The notes: a model not told the origin generated them from the sequence alone. 30,484 nt of DNA from a virus (IMGVR_UViG_3300035698_010104:1-30484); one strand, 5' to 3'. Positions 19,976-27,841 are shown, counted from the stretch's first letter. Made by a program: numbers and translations.

Positions 19976-20281
19976 ATGAAACTTATACCACAACAAAAGT
20001 TAAAAAAGAAGTTTAAAGCAATAAAAAAGAAGTTTACAAAGAAAAGTTTTTTAGATTCTATAACAGCTGGGATGACAAAATCAGAAAGATCAAGAACTGG
20101 TAAAAGTAAGACATGGAGAAAACCATCTGCCAAACAGATGACAAAATCAGAGAAATCAAGAACTGGCAAGAAGATGACATATGTAAAAAAGAAATCACTT
20201 ACTGAAAAAAGAAGAGATAGAATAGAAGGTGGAGTTAAAGCTTCATATAGAAAATTAAGTACTTTAAGGGATCTTAAATAA
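19976..20281 (+). CDS. Highly basic repeat protein in head module, 101 aa
   Basis: Lys/Arg-rich throughout. Two near-identical repeats, MTKSERSRTGKSKTWRKPS and MTKSEKSRTGKKMTYVKK, encoded by direct DNA repeats near 20072 and 20139. Likely disordered and DNA- or RNA-binding; possibly an internal head protein packed with the genome (inference). Starts one base after the portal stop, in the TAATATG context. Confidence 0.65.
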   Translation: MKLIPQQKLKKKFKAIKKKFTKKSFLDSITAGMTKSERSRTGKSKTWRKPSAKQMTKSEKSRTGKKMTYVKKKSLTEKRRDRIEGGVKASYRKLSTLRDLK

Positions 20282-20356
20282 AACTAAGGAATTTATATAT
20301 TTTCCCAGGTCGGTTATCTGGGTTATCAATTTAATCGTTAATTATTTAAAAATTAT
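20282..20356 (+). promoter_or_regulatory. Intergenic hairpin before scaffold-like gene
   Basis: CCCAG (20304-20308)/CTGGG (20318-20322) hairpin overlapping a direct GGTTATC repeat. Could adjust expression of the downstream genes; no promoter consensus seen. Confidence 0.3.
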
Positions 20357-21118
20357 ATGGAAGAAGAAAAAAAAGATGACGTAAAAACTCAGGAAGAGCA
20401 ATCTACTGAGGGTGAGGAAACGTCTACCACTGAAGAAGAAGAATCTTCGAAGGAAGTAAATACTGAGACTGAGGAATCCAAAGAGGATAAAACTCAGACT
20501 GAAAAGATTGACAAAACACAGAGTCAAATTGATAATTTGAACACTGCGTTACGTCAAGAACGCGAAAGTCGGAAGACTGATAAAGACAAGATGGCAAATC
20601 TTGAAAAAAAGTTGGAAGAAAAAAGCGAGACAATGGATAAACTGAAAGATGTATTTGTTCCCGAAAGCGAAGATGGCGATGATGAGCCACAATACATGAC
20701 CAAAGACGAGGTTGAAACATACATGGAAAAAAGAGAGAAAGAGAAACAGCAAGAGGCAACAAAGACTAAGCAACGGGACCAAATTAAGAAAGAAATTTCT
20801 GATTTGGAAACTGAATGGACTGGTAAGGATGGAAAGCCAAAATATGAAGACGATGAAGTCTTAAAATGGCAACAGGACAATGATAAGCTTAGTTTAACTC
20901 CTAAAGCTGCTTTTCTTGAAATGAAGTTGGATGATATTGTCGACTATAAAATGAAGACAAGAGGTAAAAAGAAACCAGATGTTAAAAACGTCGAATCTCC
21001 TGGTGGAACTCCTGACGGGCGAGAGCCTGCCGAAAGGAAAGAGCCAATGAGTGACATGGAAACACGTAGTGCGATTATCGAAGCTATGGACGCTGCAGAG
21101 GACGAAGGTAATTCATAA
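20357..21118 (+). CDS. Scaffold-like acidic head assembly protein
   Basis: 253 aa, extremely Glu/Asp/Lys/Thr-rich. The start (DDVKTQEEQSTEGEETSTTE) is disordered and acidic. A long coiled coil follows (about 60-105, QIDNLNTALRQERESRKTDK; KLEEKSETMDKLKDVF), then YMTKDEVETYMEKREKEKQQ and a C-terminal helix (RSAIIEAMDAAEDEG). This composition and position between portal and major capsid genes are typical of phage scaffolding proteins. No protease domain seen. Confidence 0.75.
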   Translation: MEEEKKDDVKTQEEQSTEGEETSTTEEEESSKEVNTETEESKEDKTQTEKIDKTQSQIDNLNTALRQERESRKTDKDKMANLEKKLEEKSETMDKLKDVFVPESEDGDDEPQYMTKDEVETYMEKREKEKQQEATKTKQRDQIKKEISDLETEWTGKDGKPKYEDDEVLKWQQDNDKLSLTPKAAFLEMKLDDIVDYKMKTRGKKKPDVKNVESPGGTPDGREPAERKEPMSDMETRSAIIEAMDAAEDEGNS

Positions 21119-21123
21119 TAATC

Positions 21124-21168
21124 TGCAGTATAAATTGTTCTTTTATAAAAATTAATTTTATTGCAGAT
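21124..21168 (+). promoter_or_regulatory. Inverted repeat in capsid gene leader
   Basis: TCTGCA ... TGCAGA pairing across about 30 bases in the 60-base gap between the scaffold-like and capsid genes. It may shield or stabilise the capsid mRNA start. No promoter consensus recognised. Confidence 0.3.
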
Positions 21169-21178
21169 ATCTAAATAA

Positions 21179-21571
21179 ATGCAATCAGTTACTAATTTGG
21201 CTGGAGCTGCAATGAGGATTTATGATAAAGAGGTACACGAACAAGTGTTTACTAAGAATGTTCTATATAGCAACATTCTAAGGAATGTAGCACATAATAC
21301 TGGAAGTACTACTAAGTACATTACAGTACATTATGCTAGAAACACTGGTTCTGCCGCTGGATCAGAAACTCTTACATTGCCAACAGCTGGATATCAAGGA
21401 TACATGCAAGCTAACGTTACAATGAAGTATAATTTTCATACTATCTCATTGACTGACGTTTCATTGCAGGCATCCAAACGTTCTAAGGAATTTTTAGTAA
21501 ATGTCTTAGAATCAGAATATAATGGTGCAAAGAATGACGTACAGAGACAATTATCTCGTCAAGGGTATGGT
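21179..21571 (+). CDS. Major capsid protein, exon 1
   Basis: Codes residues 1-131: SVTNLAGAAMRIYDKEVHEQ, FTKNVLYSNILRNVAHNTGS, TLTLPTAGYQGYMQANVTMK and an amphipathic helix ending RQLSRQGYG. Location after portal and scaffold, size after splicing (402 aa) and Gly/Ala/Thr-rich beta character fit an HK97-fold capsid protein. The unspliced frame would add 15 unrelated residues and stop at 21619. The exon ends with U (GGT at 21569-21571), as group I introns require. Joining to 22314 keeps the frame (QGYG|GTGAIC). Confidence 0.85.
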
Positions 21572-22313
21572 ATTAAACAAATTTTTACAAAATTACTGAT
21601 TCCATCGTTTGCCCTATAAACAAACAAATAAAATTATCACTAATAAGGGGAATCCTGAAATTGGCAACCCCTAGCAAGCACATTACAATTTATTTCGACT
21701 TTAATTAAATGAAACAAACAAAAGCAATAAAACTTTCATATGTTGCTGGTTTTTTTGACGGAGAAGGTTCTGTTATAATAGTCAAAAGAAAACCAAGAAA
21801 CAAAGAAAGGATAAGTTATTCTTACAGTATTTTAGCAACAATATCACAAAGGGATGGAGCAATAATGGATTGGCTCGTTGGAAACTTTGGTGGAACAGTT
21901 GTATATAAAGATAAAAAGGATTATCTATGCTATGATTGGAGAATAACACATAAAAAGGCTGAGATTTTCTTAAAAGAGATTTTACAGTTTACTAAATATA
22001 AGAAACCACAAATAGAAGTAGCTCTCAGGCTACAAAACAGATTAAAGAAAACTATTAAAAGAAAAGATGGAACATGTGATGTTTTATCTGATAATGAATT
22101 AAAAATACGAGAAAAATTAAGGAACAAGTGTAAAGAATTAAAACACATTTATAAAGAATCAAAATATCGAAATAAATTAAATAATGATGCAGCTGTAACG
22201 ACTAAGTGTGATAACCGTGAAAACGGAAGCGATAGTCTGAACTTACAGGAATAAAAACTGTAAGATACTAACAGAAATGATTAGTATCTCTATTAATAGA
22301 GAATAACAAATTG
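21572..22313 (+). mobile_element. Group I intron (td-like) in the capsid gene
   Basis: 742 nt. The 5' part contains GGGGAATCC ... GGCAACCCC (21647-21671), resembling the P/Q region of phage T4 td. The 3' part has AACGACTAAG (22197-22206), whose GACTA pairs with TAGTC (22233-22237) of the GCGATAGTCTG segment (R and S elements). A perfect CCGT-GAAA-ACGG P8-like hairpin lies between them. Stems CTTACAG/CTGTAAG, ATACTAA/TTAGTAT and CTCTAT/ATAGAG form the P9 region. The last intron base is G, the upstream exon ends in U, and the exons join in frame. It carries the LAGLIDADG gene. Confidence 0.88.
21709..22254 (+). CDS. LAGLIDADG homing endonuclease, intron-encoded
   Basis: 181 aa. One LAGLIDADG motif near the N-terminus, LSYVAGFFDGEGSVIIVKRK, with the catalytic Asp/Glu position in DGEG. 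SYSILATISQRDGAIMDWLV and GGTVVYKDKKDYLCYDWRIT form the DNA-binding beta-sheet, and KAEIFLKEILQFTKYKKPQI is a helix. A single motif implies a homodimer. It cuts intron-free alleles to spread the intron. The last ~18 codons overlap the conserved 3' intron core, a constraint on both RNA fold and protein. Confidence 0.9.
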   Translation: MKQTKAIKLSYVAGFFDGEGSVIIVKRKPRNKERISYSYSILATISQRDGAIMDWLVGNFGGTVVYKDKKDYLCYDWRITHKKAEIFLKEILQFTKYKKPQIEVALRLQNRLKKTIKRKDGTCDVLSDNELKIREKLRNKCKELKHIYKESKYRNKLNNDAAVTTKCDNRENGSDSLNLQE

Positions 22314-23129
22314 GGTACTGGAGCTATTTGTCGTATAAACGACGCAGGCCCCGACACTACTTTAACTTTTGACACCCCATTCGCTGGTAAATATCCTATG
22401 GACTATTTCGATGTTGGAAATGGTATATTGTTTTCTAGTGCTGTTGATTCCGTTGCATCTGCCCTCTACGATGAGGTTACTGCTATTACAGGCAACTACG
22501 ATATGACTGTTGCTTCTGCATCTGGTACTGCTGACAATGACTTTGTTTTCTTAGCTCATGACAATGGTACTGCTACTCCTACAGTTTCTAATATTAATGC
22601 TGAAGTCATGGGTCTTGCTGGACTCGTTGATGACAGTACTAATGTTGATTCACTGCAAGGAATTGCAAGAAGCTCATACATTTGGTGGAAGTCTTATGTT
22701 AATGACAATGCAACTCAGAGATCAGTTACAGATGCTTTAATGCACTCTACTTTCTTAGAATCACAAAAGAAAGGTAACCCTAGCTTAGCATTGACACACT
22801 GGGATGTTTTCTCAGCTTACGGTCAAACTCTAAGTCCAGATAGGCGTTATACAGATAAAATGAGTCTTAAAGGTGGATTCAAGGGTTTAGATTTCAATGG
22901 TATTCCATTGGTTCCAGACTATGACTGCCCTTACGATGAGGTTTATTTCTTAGATACTAGCACATTATCAGTTGAGGATCTTGCTCCAATTTCATTTTTA
23001 AATGAAGATGGTTCAATTCTTGACAGAAGTTCAACAACTCCTACTTGGAATGCAACTTTGAGATACTATGCTAATCTATGCACAAGTGCTCCTAATAAGA
23101 ACGCAGTTTTGAGAGATGTTATAAGGTAA
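22314..23129 (+). CDS. Major capsid protein, exon 2
   Basis: Codes residues 132-402 of the spliced product. It continues GTGAICRINDAGPDTTLTFD, with MDYFDVGNGILFSSAVDS and a central domain rich in Gly, Ala, Thr and Asp (ALYDEVTAITGNYDMTVASA; NAEVMGLAGLVDDSTNVDSL). It ends with a C-terminal part including LKGGFKGLDFNGIPLVPDYD, CPYDEVYFLDTSTLS and ATLRYYANLCTSAPNKNAVL. F-x-G-I-P-x-(V)-x-D-x-D-C-P is a recurrent capsid pattern. A strong hairpin (23142-23171) follows the stop. Confidence 0.85.
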   Translation, partial: GTGAICRINDAGPDTTLTFDTPFAGKYPMDYFDVGNGILFSSAVDSVASALYDEVTAITGNYDMTVASASGTADNDFVFLAHDNGTATPTVSNINAEVMGLAGLVDDSTNVDSLQGIARSSYIWWKSYVNDNATQRSVTDALMHSTFLESQKKGNPSLALTHWDVFSAYGQTLSPDRRYTDKMSLKGGFKGLDFNGIPLVPDYDCPYDEVYFLDTSTLSVEDLAPISFLNEDGSILDRSSTTPTWNATLRYYANLCTSAPNKNAVLRDVIR

Positions 23130-23141
23130 AAATTTATATAG

Positions 23142-23171
23142 TTGTGGGGGTAAACTAAAATTACCCCCCAA
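23142..23171 (+). terminator. Strong hairpin after capsid gene
   Basis: GGGGGTAA-ACTAAAA-TTACCCCC, extended by TTG/CAA past one bulge. A-rich and not U-rich sequence follows, so partial termination or mRNA 3' end protection is possible. Confidence 0.5.
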
Positions 23172-23177
23172 CAAAAA

Positions 23178-23232
23178 TTTAATCTTAGTATCTCTTTTAG
23201 TCGAGAGGGTAAACTATGATTGAGATTAAATA
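23178..23232 (+). promoter_or_regulatory. Folded leader between capsid and next virion gene
   Basis: TTTAATCT/AGATTAAA closes a loop containing CTCT...AGAG. With the adjacent hairpin it fills the 121-base gap. Probably a UTR structure; no promoter consensus seen. Confidence 0.35.
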
Positions 23233-23250
23233 AAACTTAAAAATAAATAT

Positions 23251-23871
23251 ATGATTAGAGATAAGAATATAGATCCGTTAGGACTATCTTCAACTAGTCT
23301 TAGAGCAAGACAGCAAATGGTTATTCTTAAACCAGACGTTGCTGTTGATAGTATTGTAGCCGCTGAGGATGTTTCATCCGATGTTGCTGCTGCTTCTCTT
23401 GTTAAGACAAACTTGGATTTTCCAAGAAATTTGCTTTACACATTGACTGATGATGCTTCTTCTAGTTTAATAGGAACATTTACAGTTGTTGGTACAGATC
23501 AGTTTGGTAATGTTGTTACTGAAATAACTGATGTAACACAAGCAACAGCCGTTTCTGGAGAACAGATTTTTGCAACAATTGCTTCTGTAGCAATTGATGT
23601 AACAAATGGTGCTTCATCCGATACAGCTGATGTTGGTGTATCTATTGAGGCAGACGTTGCTTCATTTGGTTTACCAGATGAAATAGCTGCTGTTACAGAT
23701 GTTAAGAATGTTGCCTGGATTGATGATGGTACAACTGCAACTCAGAATATTGATAGTACTTCAGTTGTTGTTGCAAGAAATTGCTTTAGACCAGAACAAA
23801 CAGTTGCTGCTGCTGATGATTATATCATCACATACAAAAGCACATACGTAGTTCACAACAAGACAGTATAA
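23251..23871 (+). CDS. Probable virion protein, 206 aa
   Basis: Ala/Val/Thr/Asp-rich beta-type sequence: DVAVDSIVAAEDVSSDVAAA, SSLIGTFTVVGTDQFGNVVT, EQIFATIASVAIDVTNGASS, ending AADDYIITYKSTYVVHN. GTDQFGNVVTEITDV recurs in decoration and head-fibre type proteins. Directly downstream of the capsid gene and bracketed by strong hairpins, so probably abundant. Decoration or minor head protein is the best guess. Confidence 0.65.
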   Translation: MIRDKNIDPLGLSSTSLRARQQMVILKPDVAVDSIVAAEDVSSDVAAASLVKTNLDFPRNLLYTLTDDASSSLIGTFTVVGTDQFGNVVTEITDVTQATAVSGEQIFATIASVAIDVTNGASSDTADVGVSIEADVASFGLPDEIAAVTDVKNVAWIDDGTTATQNIDSTSVVVARNCFRPEQTVAAADDYIITYKSTYVVHNKTV

Positions 23872-23886
23872 TAATGATGATTTTTA

Positions 23887-23910
23887 TTGGCGGTAAATTT
23901 TTACCGCCAA
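23887..23910 (+). terminator. Hairpin after virion gene
   Basis: TTGGCGGTAA-ATTT-TTACCGCCAA, a perfect 10-bp stem 16 bases after the stop at 23871. No U tract follows, so either weak termination or a transcript-end stabiliser. Confidence 0.5.
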
Positions 23911-23939
23911 AGATAAGTAATTATTAATATAAAACAATT

Positions 23940-24233
23940 ATGAAATTCGTAAACAATGGTCAAGAATTTATTCTTGTCTTTAATTCAACAGATTATCCAA
24001 TTCCAAATGGAGAGTTTGAAGTCAGTGATGACCAACTCGGAAATTTTATTGTATATAAATGCAGAGAATGGGATAAAAAAATTCAATGTTTAGATGGTTC
24101 ACCACAAAAAGCTAAGATTACAGAAGTAAATCCAGCTATTAGTGTTAAAGAAGCACCAAAAACAGAATTAGTAAAAGAACCAAAAGAAGAATCAGTAAAA
24201 GAAACAACTAAAAAAACAAATAAGAAAAAATAA
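23940..24233 (+). CDS. Hypothetical virion-region protein, 97 aa
   Basis: N-terminal beta domain (KFVNNGQEFILVFNSTDYPI; FEVSDDQLGNFIVYKCREW) and a Lys/Glu/Thr/Pro-rich low-complexity tail (KEAPKTELVKEPKEESVKE). The tail is probably disordered. Common type of head-tail connector-region protein, but no family assigned. Confidence 0.6.
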   Translation: MKFVNNGQEFILVFNSTDYPIPNGEFEVSDDQLGNFIVYKCREWDKKIQCLDGSPQKAKITEVNPAISVKEAPKTELVKEPKEESVKETTKKTNKKK

Positions 24234-24236
24234 GAA

Positions 24237-24554
24237 ATGATTTTAGAAAATGTTGTAAAAAAGTATGATAAAATGTTGTGTGTTAAGAGGAAATTAGATG
24301 GATCAAAAGAGATTTGTAGACAAAGTCCTTTTAATACAGATACACAATATCCAGTATTTACTATAAAAAATGAAAATATTGGTAGTGGTCTATGGGTTAG
24401 AAAGAAACTTATGTTTAAAGATAACCAAAGATTTGATATTGTTGGATCTATATTAGACGATACAAGACGTATAAAAAATAAACAAAGTGATGATCGTGTA
24501 CATAGAGAAATAGCAGATTTTATAGAAAAAGGTGGAGAATCATTTGTTACATAA
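24237..24554 (+). CDS. Hypothetical virion-region protein, 105 aa
   Basis: MILENVVKKYDKMLCVKRKL, then FTIKNENIGSGLWVRKKLMF and FDIVGSILDDTRRIKNKQSD with a C-terminal helix. Four bases after the previous stop. Position suggests a connector or head-completion factor; no sequence evidence. Confidence 0.55.
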   Translation: MILENVVKKYDKMLCVKRKLDGSKEICRQSPFNTDTQYPVFTIKNENIGSGLWVRKKLMFKDNQRFDIVGSILDDTRRIKNKQSDDRVHREIADFIEKGGESFVT

Positions 24555-24575
24555 GAAAATTAAAAATAAAATTAT

Positions 24576-25058
24576 ATGAACAACACAAACAAAGTAAAGC
24601 GTATTTCTTTGTATAGTAGTGAAACACTAGAATCAAACGAAGCCGATACACAGGCTGTTGGTGATAGAGTGATTGTCGATACTTTCTATGCAGATACATT
24701 AAACCTTGTAGCTAAGTATACAGTTGGTACTGGTGAAACCAATAACAACTGTTATATAAAAGCATGGGGATATATTGGAACATTCCAAGAAGCTAATGCA
24801 TTTCCATATACTGGAACAAATAGTAGTGATCTTGTAAATGATACAGATAATTGGATTCAAATTGGTGAATTTGATAGTTCTTCTGGAACTTGTACATTTA
24901 CTGCAAGACAATTTAAGATTGTTGGTGCAGCTTCTGCAACAACATATGATGCACACTTTATTTTTGACATTACATGGCCAAAAATTAGATTTTCAGCACT
25001 TGAAGATGGCGTTGCTTCTAACAAAGGTAGTTTAACTGCTACAGTACTTATTCAATAA
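24576..25058 (+). CDS. Probable structural protein, 160 aa
   Basis: Thr/Asn/Ser/Asp-rich beta sequence: ISLYSSETLESNEADTQAVG, NLVAKYTVGTGETNNNCYIK, WIQIGEFDSSSGTCTFTARQ, YDAHFIFDITWPKIRF. Looks like a jelly-roll or Ig-like virion protein. No family recognised. Confidence 0.6.
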   Translation: MNNTNKVKRISLYSSETLESNEADTQAVGDRVIVDTFYADTLNLVAKYTVGTGETNNNCYIKAWGYIGTFQEANAFPYTGTNSSDLVNDTDNWIQIGEFDSSSGTCTFTARQFKIVGAASATTYDAHFIFDITWPKIRFSALEDGVASNKGSLTATVLIQ

Positions 25059-25072
25059 TCATTAAAAAACAT

Positions 25073-25831
25073 ATGTCTACAAATAGAGCAAATTCAAACC
25101 CAATACGTTTTACAAGTGATATTGAAATAAGATCTGGAGTTTCTTCTACTGCTTCTGCAATTGCAACAGAATATAGCGGAACTCTTGGATATGAACCTGG
25201 CGTTGGTACACTTTATATGTCTACTAACGGGGTTTTATTTATACATGATAGTGCTGGAGCTACACAGTATGCTTGGTCAAATATTACAGACTTAGGACCA
25301 TCATTGAGCCCATCTGTAAGTCCTTCAGTTTCACTTAGCCCTTCATTGAGTCCTTCTGTAAGTCCTTCAGAATCAGTATCTCCTTCATTGAGCCCTTCTA
25401 TTAGCCCTAGTATTTCACCATCGTTAAGTCCATCAGTGAGTTTTTCATTGAGTCCGTCAGTATCTCCAAGTGTTTCAGTAAGTCCATCAGTAAGTCCATC
25501 AGTAAGTCCATCGTTAAGTCCTTCAATATCATCATCAATTAGTCCTTCAGTAAGTCCATCAGTATCTCCAAGTATTTCATTAAGTCCTTCGTTGAGTCCA
25601 TCAATATCACCGAGTTTATCACCTTCAGTATCATCATCAGTGAGTCCTTCATTGAGCCCATCAGTATCTCCAAGTATTTCACTAAGCCCATCGTTAAGCC
25701 CCTCAGTATCTCCAAGTATTTCTCCTTCAGTAAGCACCTCAGTATCTCCTAGTATATCACCTTCAGTAAGTCCTTCTGCAAGTATATCACCTAGTCCACA
25801 ACCTTCAATTAGCCCTTCACCATCTGCATAA
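25073..25831 (+). CDS. Virion-type protein with long Ser-Pro repeat tail
   Basis: 252 aa. Residues 1-76 form a folded head: NPIRFTSDIEIRSGVSSTAS and YEPGVGTLYMSTNGVLFIHD, typical of small head-fibre or tail-fibre N-termini. Residues about 77-252 are made almost only of Ser, Pro, Leu, Val and Ile in SPSxSPSx units. The tail would be an extended rod-like or mucin-like stalk, possibly glycosylated; two glycosyltransferase-like genes lie 2-4 kb downstream (inference). Repeat number is likely variable because the DNA is itself repetitive. Confidence 0.7.
   Translation: MSTNRANSNPIRFTSDIEIRSGVSSTASAIATEYSGTLGYEPGVGTLYMSTNGVLFIHDSAGATQYAWSNITDLGPSLSPSVSPSVSLSPSLSPSVSPSESVSPSLSPSISPSISPSLSPSVSFSLSPSVSPSVSVSPSVSPSVSPSLSPSISSSISPSVSPSVSPSISLSPSLSPSISPSLSPSVSSSVSPSLSPSVSPSISLSPSLSPSVSPSISPSVSTSVSPSISPSVSPSASISPSPQPSISPSPSA
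25298..25826 (+). repeat. Degenerate tandem repeats coding SPSxSPSx
   Basis: Units of 12-24 bases such as AGTCCATCAGTAAGTCC repeat with synonymous changes (TCA/TCT, AGT/AGC). Not a CRISPR: spacers and units are all in one reading frame. Confidence 0.8.
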
Positions 25832-25850
25832 TTAAAATAAAATTAAAAAT

Positions 25851-25973
25851 ATGAAAGAAAGTACAAAGAAATTACTTATTACTATCTTAAAATGGTTAAG
25901 TGGTAAAAAAGGTGCTATTTCTGGTATCATAGGATTATCTATAGCTTATTTAGCTGTAAAAGCTATTATATGA
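25851..25973 (+). CDS. Membrane peptide, 40 aa, possible first part of an interrupted gene
   Basis: KESTKKLLITILKWLSGKKG then AISGIIGLSIAYLAVKAII and TGA. The same frame stays open beyond the TGA for 31 more codons (25974-26066), reading EAEVILYSGLNVIIFGG and ASYATGKLVYPTKK, then TAA. Together they would be a 71-72-residue protein with two membrane helices, the size of a small holin. Either two separate peptides, a decayed gene or readthrough. Confidence 0.55.
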   Translation: MKESTKKLLITILKWLSGKKGAISGIIGLSIAYLAVKAII

Positions 25974-26069
25974 GAAGCAGAAGTTATTCTCTATAGTGGT
26001 TTAAATGTTATAATTTTTGGTGGTGCTAGTTACGCAACTGGTAAACTTGTTTATCCAACTAAAAAATAA
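25974..26069 (+). pseudogene. In-frame continuation after TGA
   Basis: 31 codons and a TAA stop in phase with the preceding peptide, with a hydrophobic segment (VILYSGLNVIIFGGASYA) and a basic end. No ATG of its own in this frame. Best seen as the rest of a two-helix membrane protein split by TGA at 25971-25973. Confidence 0.4.
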
Positions 26070-26076
26070 AAGAGAT

Positions 26077-26322
26077 ATGCAAGAAAAATATATAACAGAA
26101 GAACGATATCAACATTCATTAGATAAAATTCATGATAAAATGAAAGATATTTCAGAGTCTGTTAATAAAGGAAATGTTGCTATTGCAAAACTCCCAGAAA
26201 AAATCTTAGAGAAAACAGATGAAAGATATGCACCAATGTGGACTGCAACCTTATGGAAAGCGGTTATTGGTGTTGTTGGTAGTGCTATTATTATAGCTGG
26301 ATTAGTATTGATTATAAAGTAG
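26077..26322 (+). CDS. XhlA-like membrane protein, 81 aa
   Basis: Soluble helix EERYQHSLDKIHDKMKDISE with SVNKGNVAIAKLPEKILEKT, then a C-terminal membrane helix (WKAVIGVVGSAIIIAGLVLI). The layout matches XhlA/haemolysin-type holin partners. Start at the ATG at 26077, although the frame is open further upstream. It follows the small membrane peptides, so this may be a lysis cassette that continues to the M23 peptidase. Confidence 0.6.
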   Translation: MQEKYITEERYQHSLDKIHDKMKDISESVNKGNVAIAKLPEKILEKTDERYAPMWTATLWKAVIGVVGSAIIIAGLVLIIK

Positions 26323-26345
26323 TTTATTAAATAAAATTAAATAGT

Positions 26346-27101
26346 ATGAATAAGAATAAAGATGTAGTGTTAATAGACATTGAAACAAGTTACACAGTTT
26401 CTGCTACATGGGGTTTATACGAAACCAATGTAGCAATGGTATTAAGAGACCCACATATAATAAGTTTTGCATGGAAACATCTTGGAGAGAAAAAAACAAA
26501 TGTTATAGCACTCCCAGATTTTAAAACCTATAAAAAAGACAAACACAACGATAAAGAGCTTGTTGAATTTATATGGAAAATATTAGATGATTCTAAAATT
26601 ATTATTGGTCACAATGGAAACTCTTTTGATTACAAATGGATATATGGAAGATTTGCAGTTCATAATATAAAACCACCATCTCCTTGTAAACTTGTTGATA
26701 CACTTATTATTGCAAGAAGTAAGTTTAAATTTAATAGTAATAGATTAAAAGATTTAGGAAAATACTTTAATATTGGTAGTAAAATTGAAACAGGTGGAAT
26801 AAATTTATGGTATGAATGTATAGAATTGGGAGATAAAAAAGCATGGTCCTTAATGAAACGTTATAATAAAAATGATGTAGTTCTTTTAGAAAAAGTTTAC
26901 CTTCGCATGTTAGCATACATTACAAATCATCCAAACATTAGTTTGATTAATGATGAAAAAGAATCTTGTCCAAATTGTGGTAGTGATAATGTTAGAAAAG
27001 AAGGACTTCGTTATACCCGTGTTGGTAAAAAACAAAGATGGCACTGTCGTGAATGTGGTTCTTGGCATCAAGCTCCATTAAATGGTGGTCAAATAAGATA
27101 A
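26346..27101 (+). CDS. DEDD 3'-5' exonuclease with C-terminal zinc ribbon
   Basis: 251 aa. RNase H-like exonuclease motifs: VVLIDIETSY (Exo I, D-x-E), IIIGHNGNSFDYKWIYGRF (Exo II, N...F-D), and MKRYNKNDVVLLEKVYLRML (Exo III, Y-x(3)-D). This places it with DnaQ/RNase_H_2-type predicted exonucleases. The end carries CPNCGSDNVRKEGLRYTRVG and RWHCRECGSWHQ, a zinc ribbon like those in transposases and some nucleases. Likely acts on nucleic acid ends or as DNA repair/degradation factor. Position among lysis and virion genes is unusual. Confidence 0.8.
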   Translation: MNKNKDVVLIDIETSYTVSATWGLYETNVAMVLRDPHIISFAWKHLGEKKTNVIALPDFKTYKKDKHNDKELVEFIWKILDDSKIIIGHNGNSFDYKWIYGRFAVHNIKPPSPCKLVDTLIIARSKFKFNSNRLKDLGKYFNIGSKIETGGINLWYECIELGDKKAWSLMKRYNKNDVVLLEKVYLRMLAYITNHPNISLINDEKESCPNCGSDNVRKEGLRYTRVGKKQRWHCRECGSWHQAPLNGGQIR

Positions 27102-27106
27102 ACATT

Positions 27107-27841
27107 ATGTTTAAATTACAATTACCACTTCGTCATATACATGTTACACAACCTTTTGGTGTTAATTATGTTGATTTTTATAAAAAACTCGGCTTAAAAG
27201 GTCATAATGGTATTGATTTTAGAGCTAGAGGTGGTTTTGATTGTTTTGCTGCACATGATGGTCAAATATTATATGCAGGCAAAGACGGCACAGGCGGTAT
27301 AGGTATAGAAATTATAGATAGAATAAATGGATATAAGACTATTTATTATCATCTTAAAAAGTTTGTAGTAAAGAAAGACCAAGTAGTACAAGCAGGAGAC
27401 TTAATAGGAGCTTGTGATAATACTGGTAAATATACTACTGCAGACCATTTACATTTTGGTTTAAAGCTGTGTGATATGCACGGTAATACTTTAAACAAGA
27501 ATAATGGATATAGAGGAGCAATAGATCCTGCTCCATATTTCCCTAAGAATTGGGATAAAAGCAGAGCTTATCATAGATATGGTAAGAAACGTAATTGGTT
27601 AGCTGAATTTTATTTTAGATTTGCCCCTATGGGCGTGTATAATGCATGGTCTAATGGTGGAAGATGGGTTCATAGACAAATGATTAAACTTGGTATGAAA
27701 CCGTTTTTATCAGGAGAACAAGTAAACGCTGTTATATACGGTGCTTGGGACTTCGAAGCTATTATAAACCCAGCAATGCGTATAAATTACGCTTATTTAA
27801 CTAAAGAAGAGTATTTAAAAGGCCAAAGACCTTTTCATTAA
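27107..27841 (+). CDS. M23-family peptidase (endolysin or tail-associated)
   Basis: 244 aa from the ATG at 27107. LysM-free M23/LytM domain: VTQPFGVN, GLKGHNGIDFRARGG (HxxxD: His33, Asp37), then IYYHLKKFVVKKDQVVQAGD and IGACDNTGKYTTADHLHFGL (HxH). Zinc ligands of M23 are therefore complete. Known function: cleavage of peptidoglycan peptide cross-bridges. The C-terminal ~100 residues (about 145-244, KKRNWLAEFYFRFAPMGVYN ... INYAYLTKEEYLKG) could bind cell wall or virion. No signal peptide. Confidence 0.88.
   Translation: MFKLQLPLRHIHVTQPFGVNYVDFYKKLGLKGHNGIDFRARGGFDCFAAHDGQILYAGKDGTGGIGIEIIDRINGYKTIYYHLKKFVVKKDQVVQAGDLIGACDNTGKYTTADHLHFGLKLCDMHGNTLNKNNGYRGAIDPAPYFPKNWDKSRAYHRYGKKRNWLAEFYFRFAPMGVYNAWSNGGRWVHRQMIKLGMKPFLSGEQVNAVIYGAWDFEAIINPAMRINYAYLTKEEYLKGQRPFH

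Noticed and set aside
25213-25737. Long open frame on the minus strand (174 aa, Asp/Gly/Leu-rich)
   Set aside because: It is the reverse of the Ser-Pro repeat coding region; its length comes from the repeat composition.
25298-25826. CRISPR array
   Set aside because: Repeats are in-frame codons for SPSxSPS without unique spacers.
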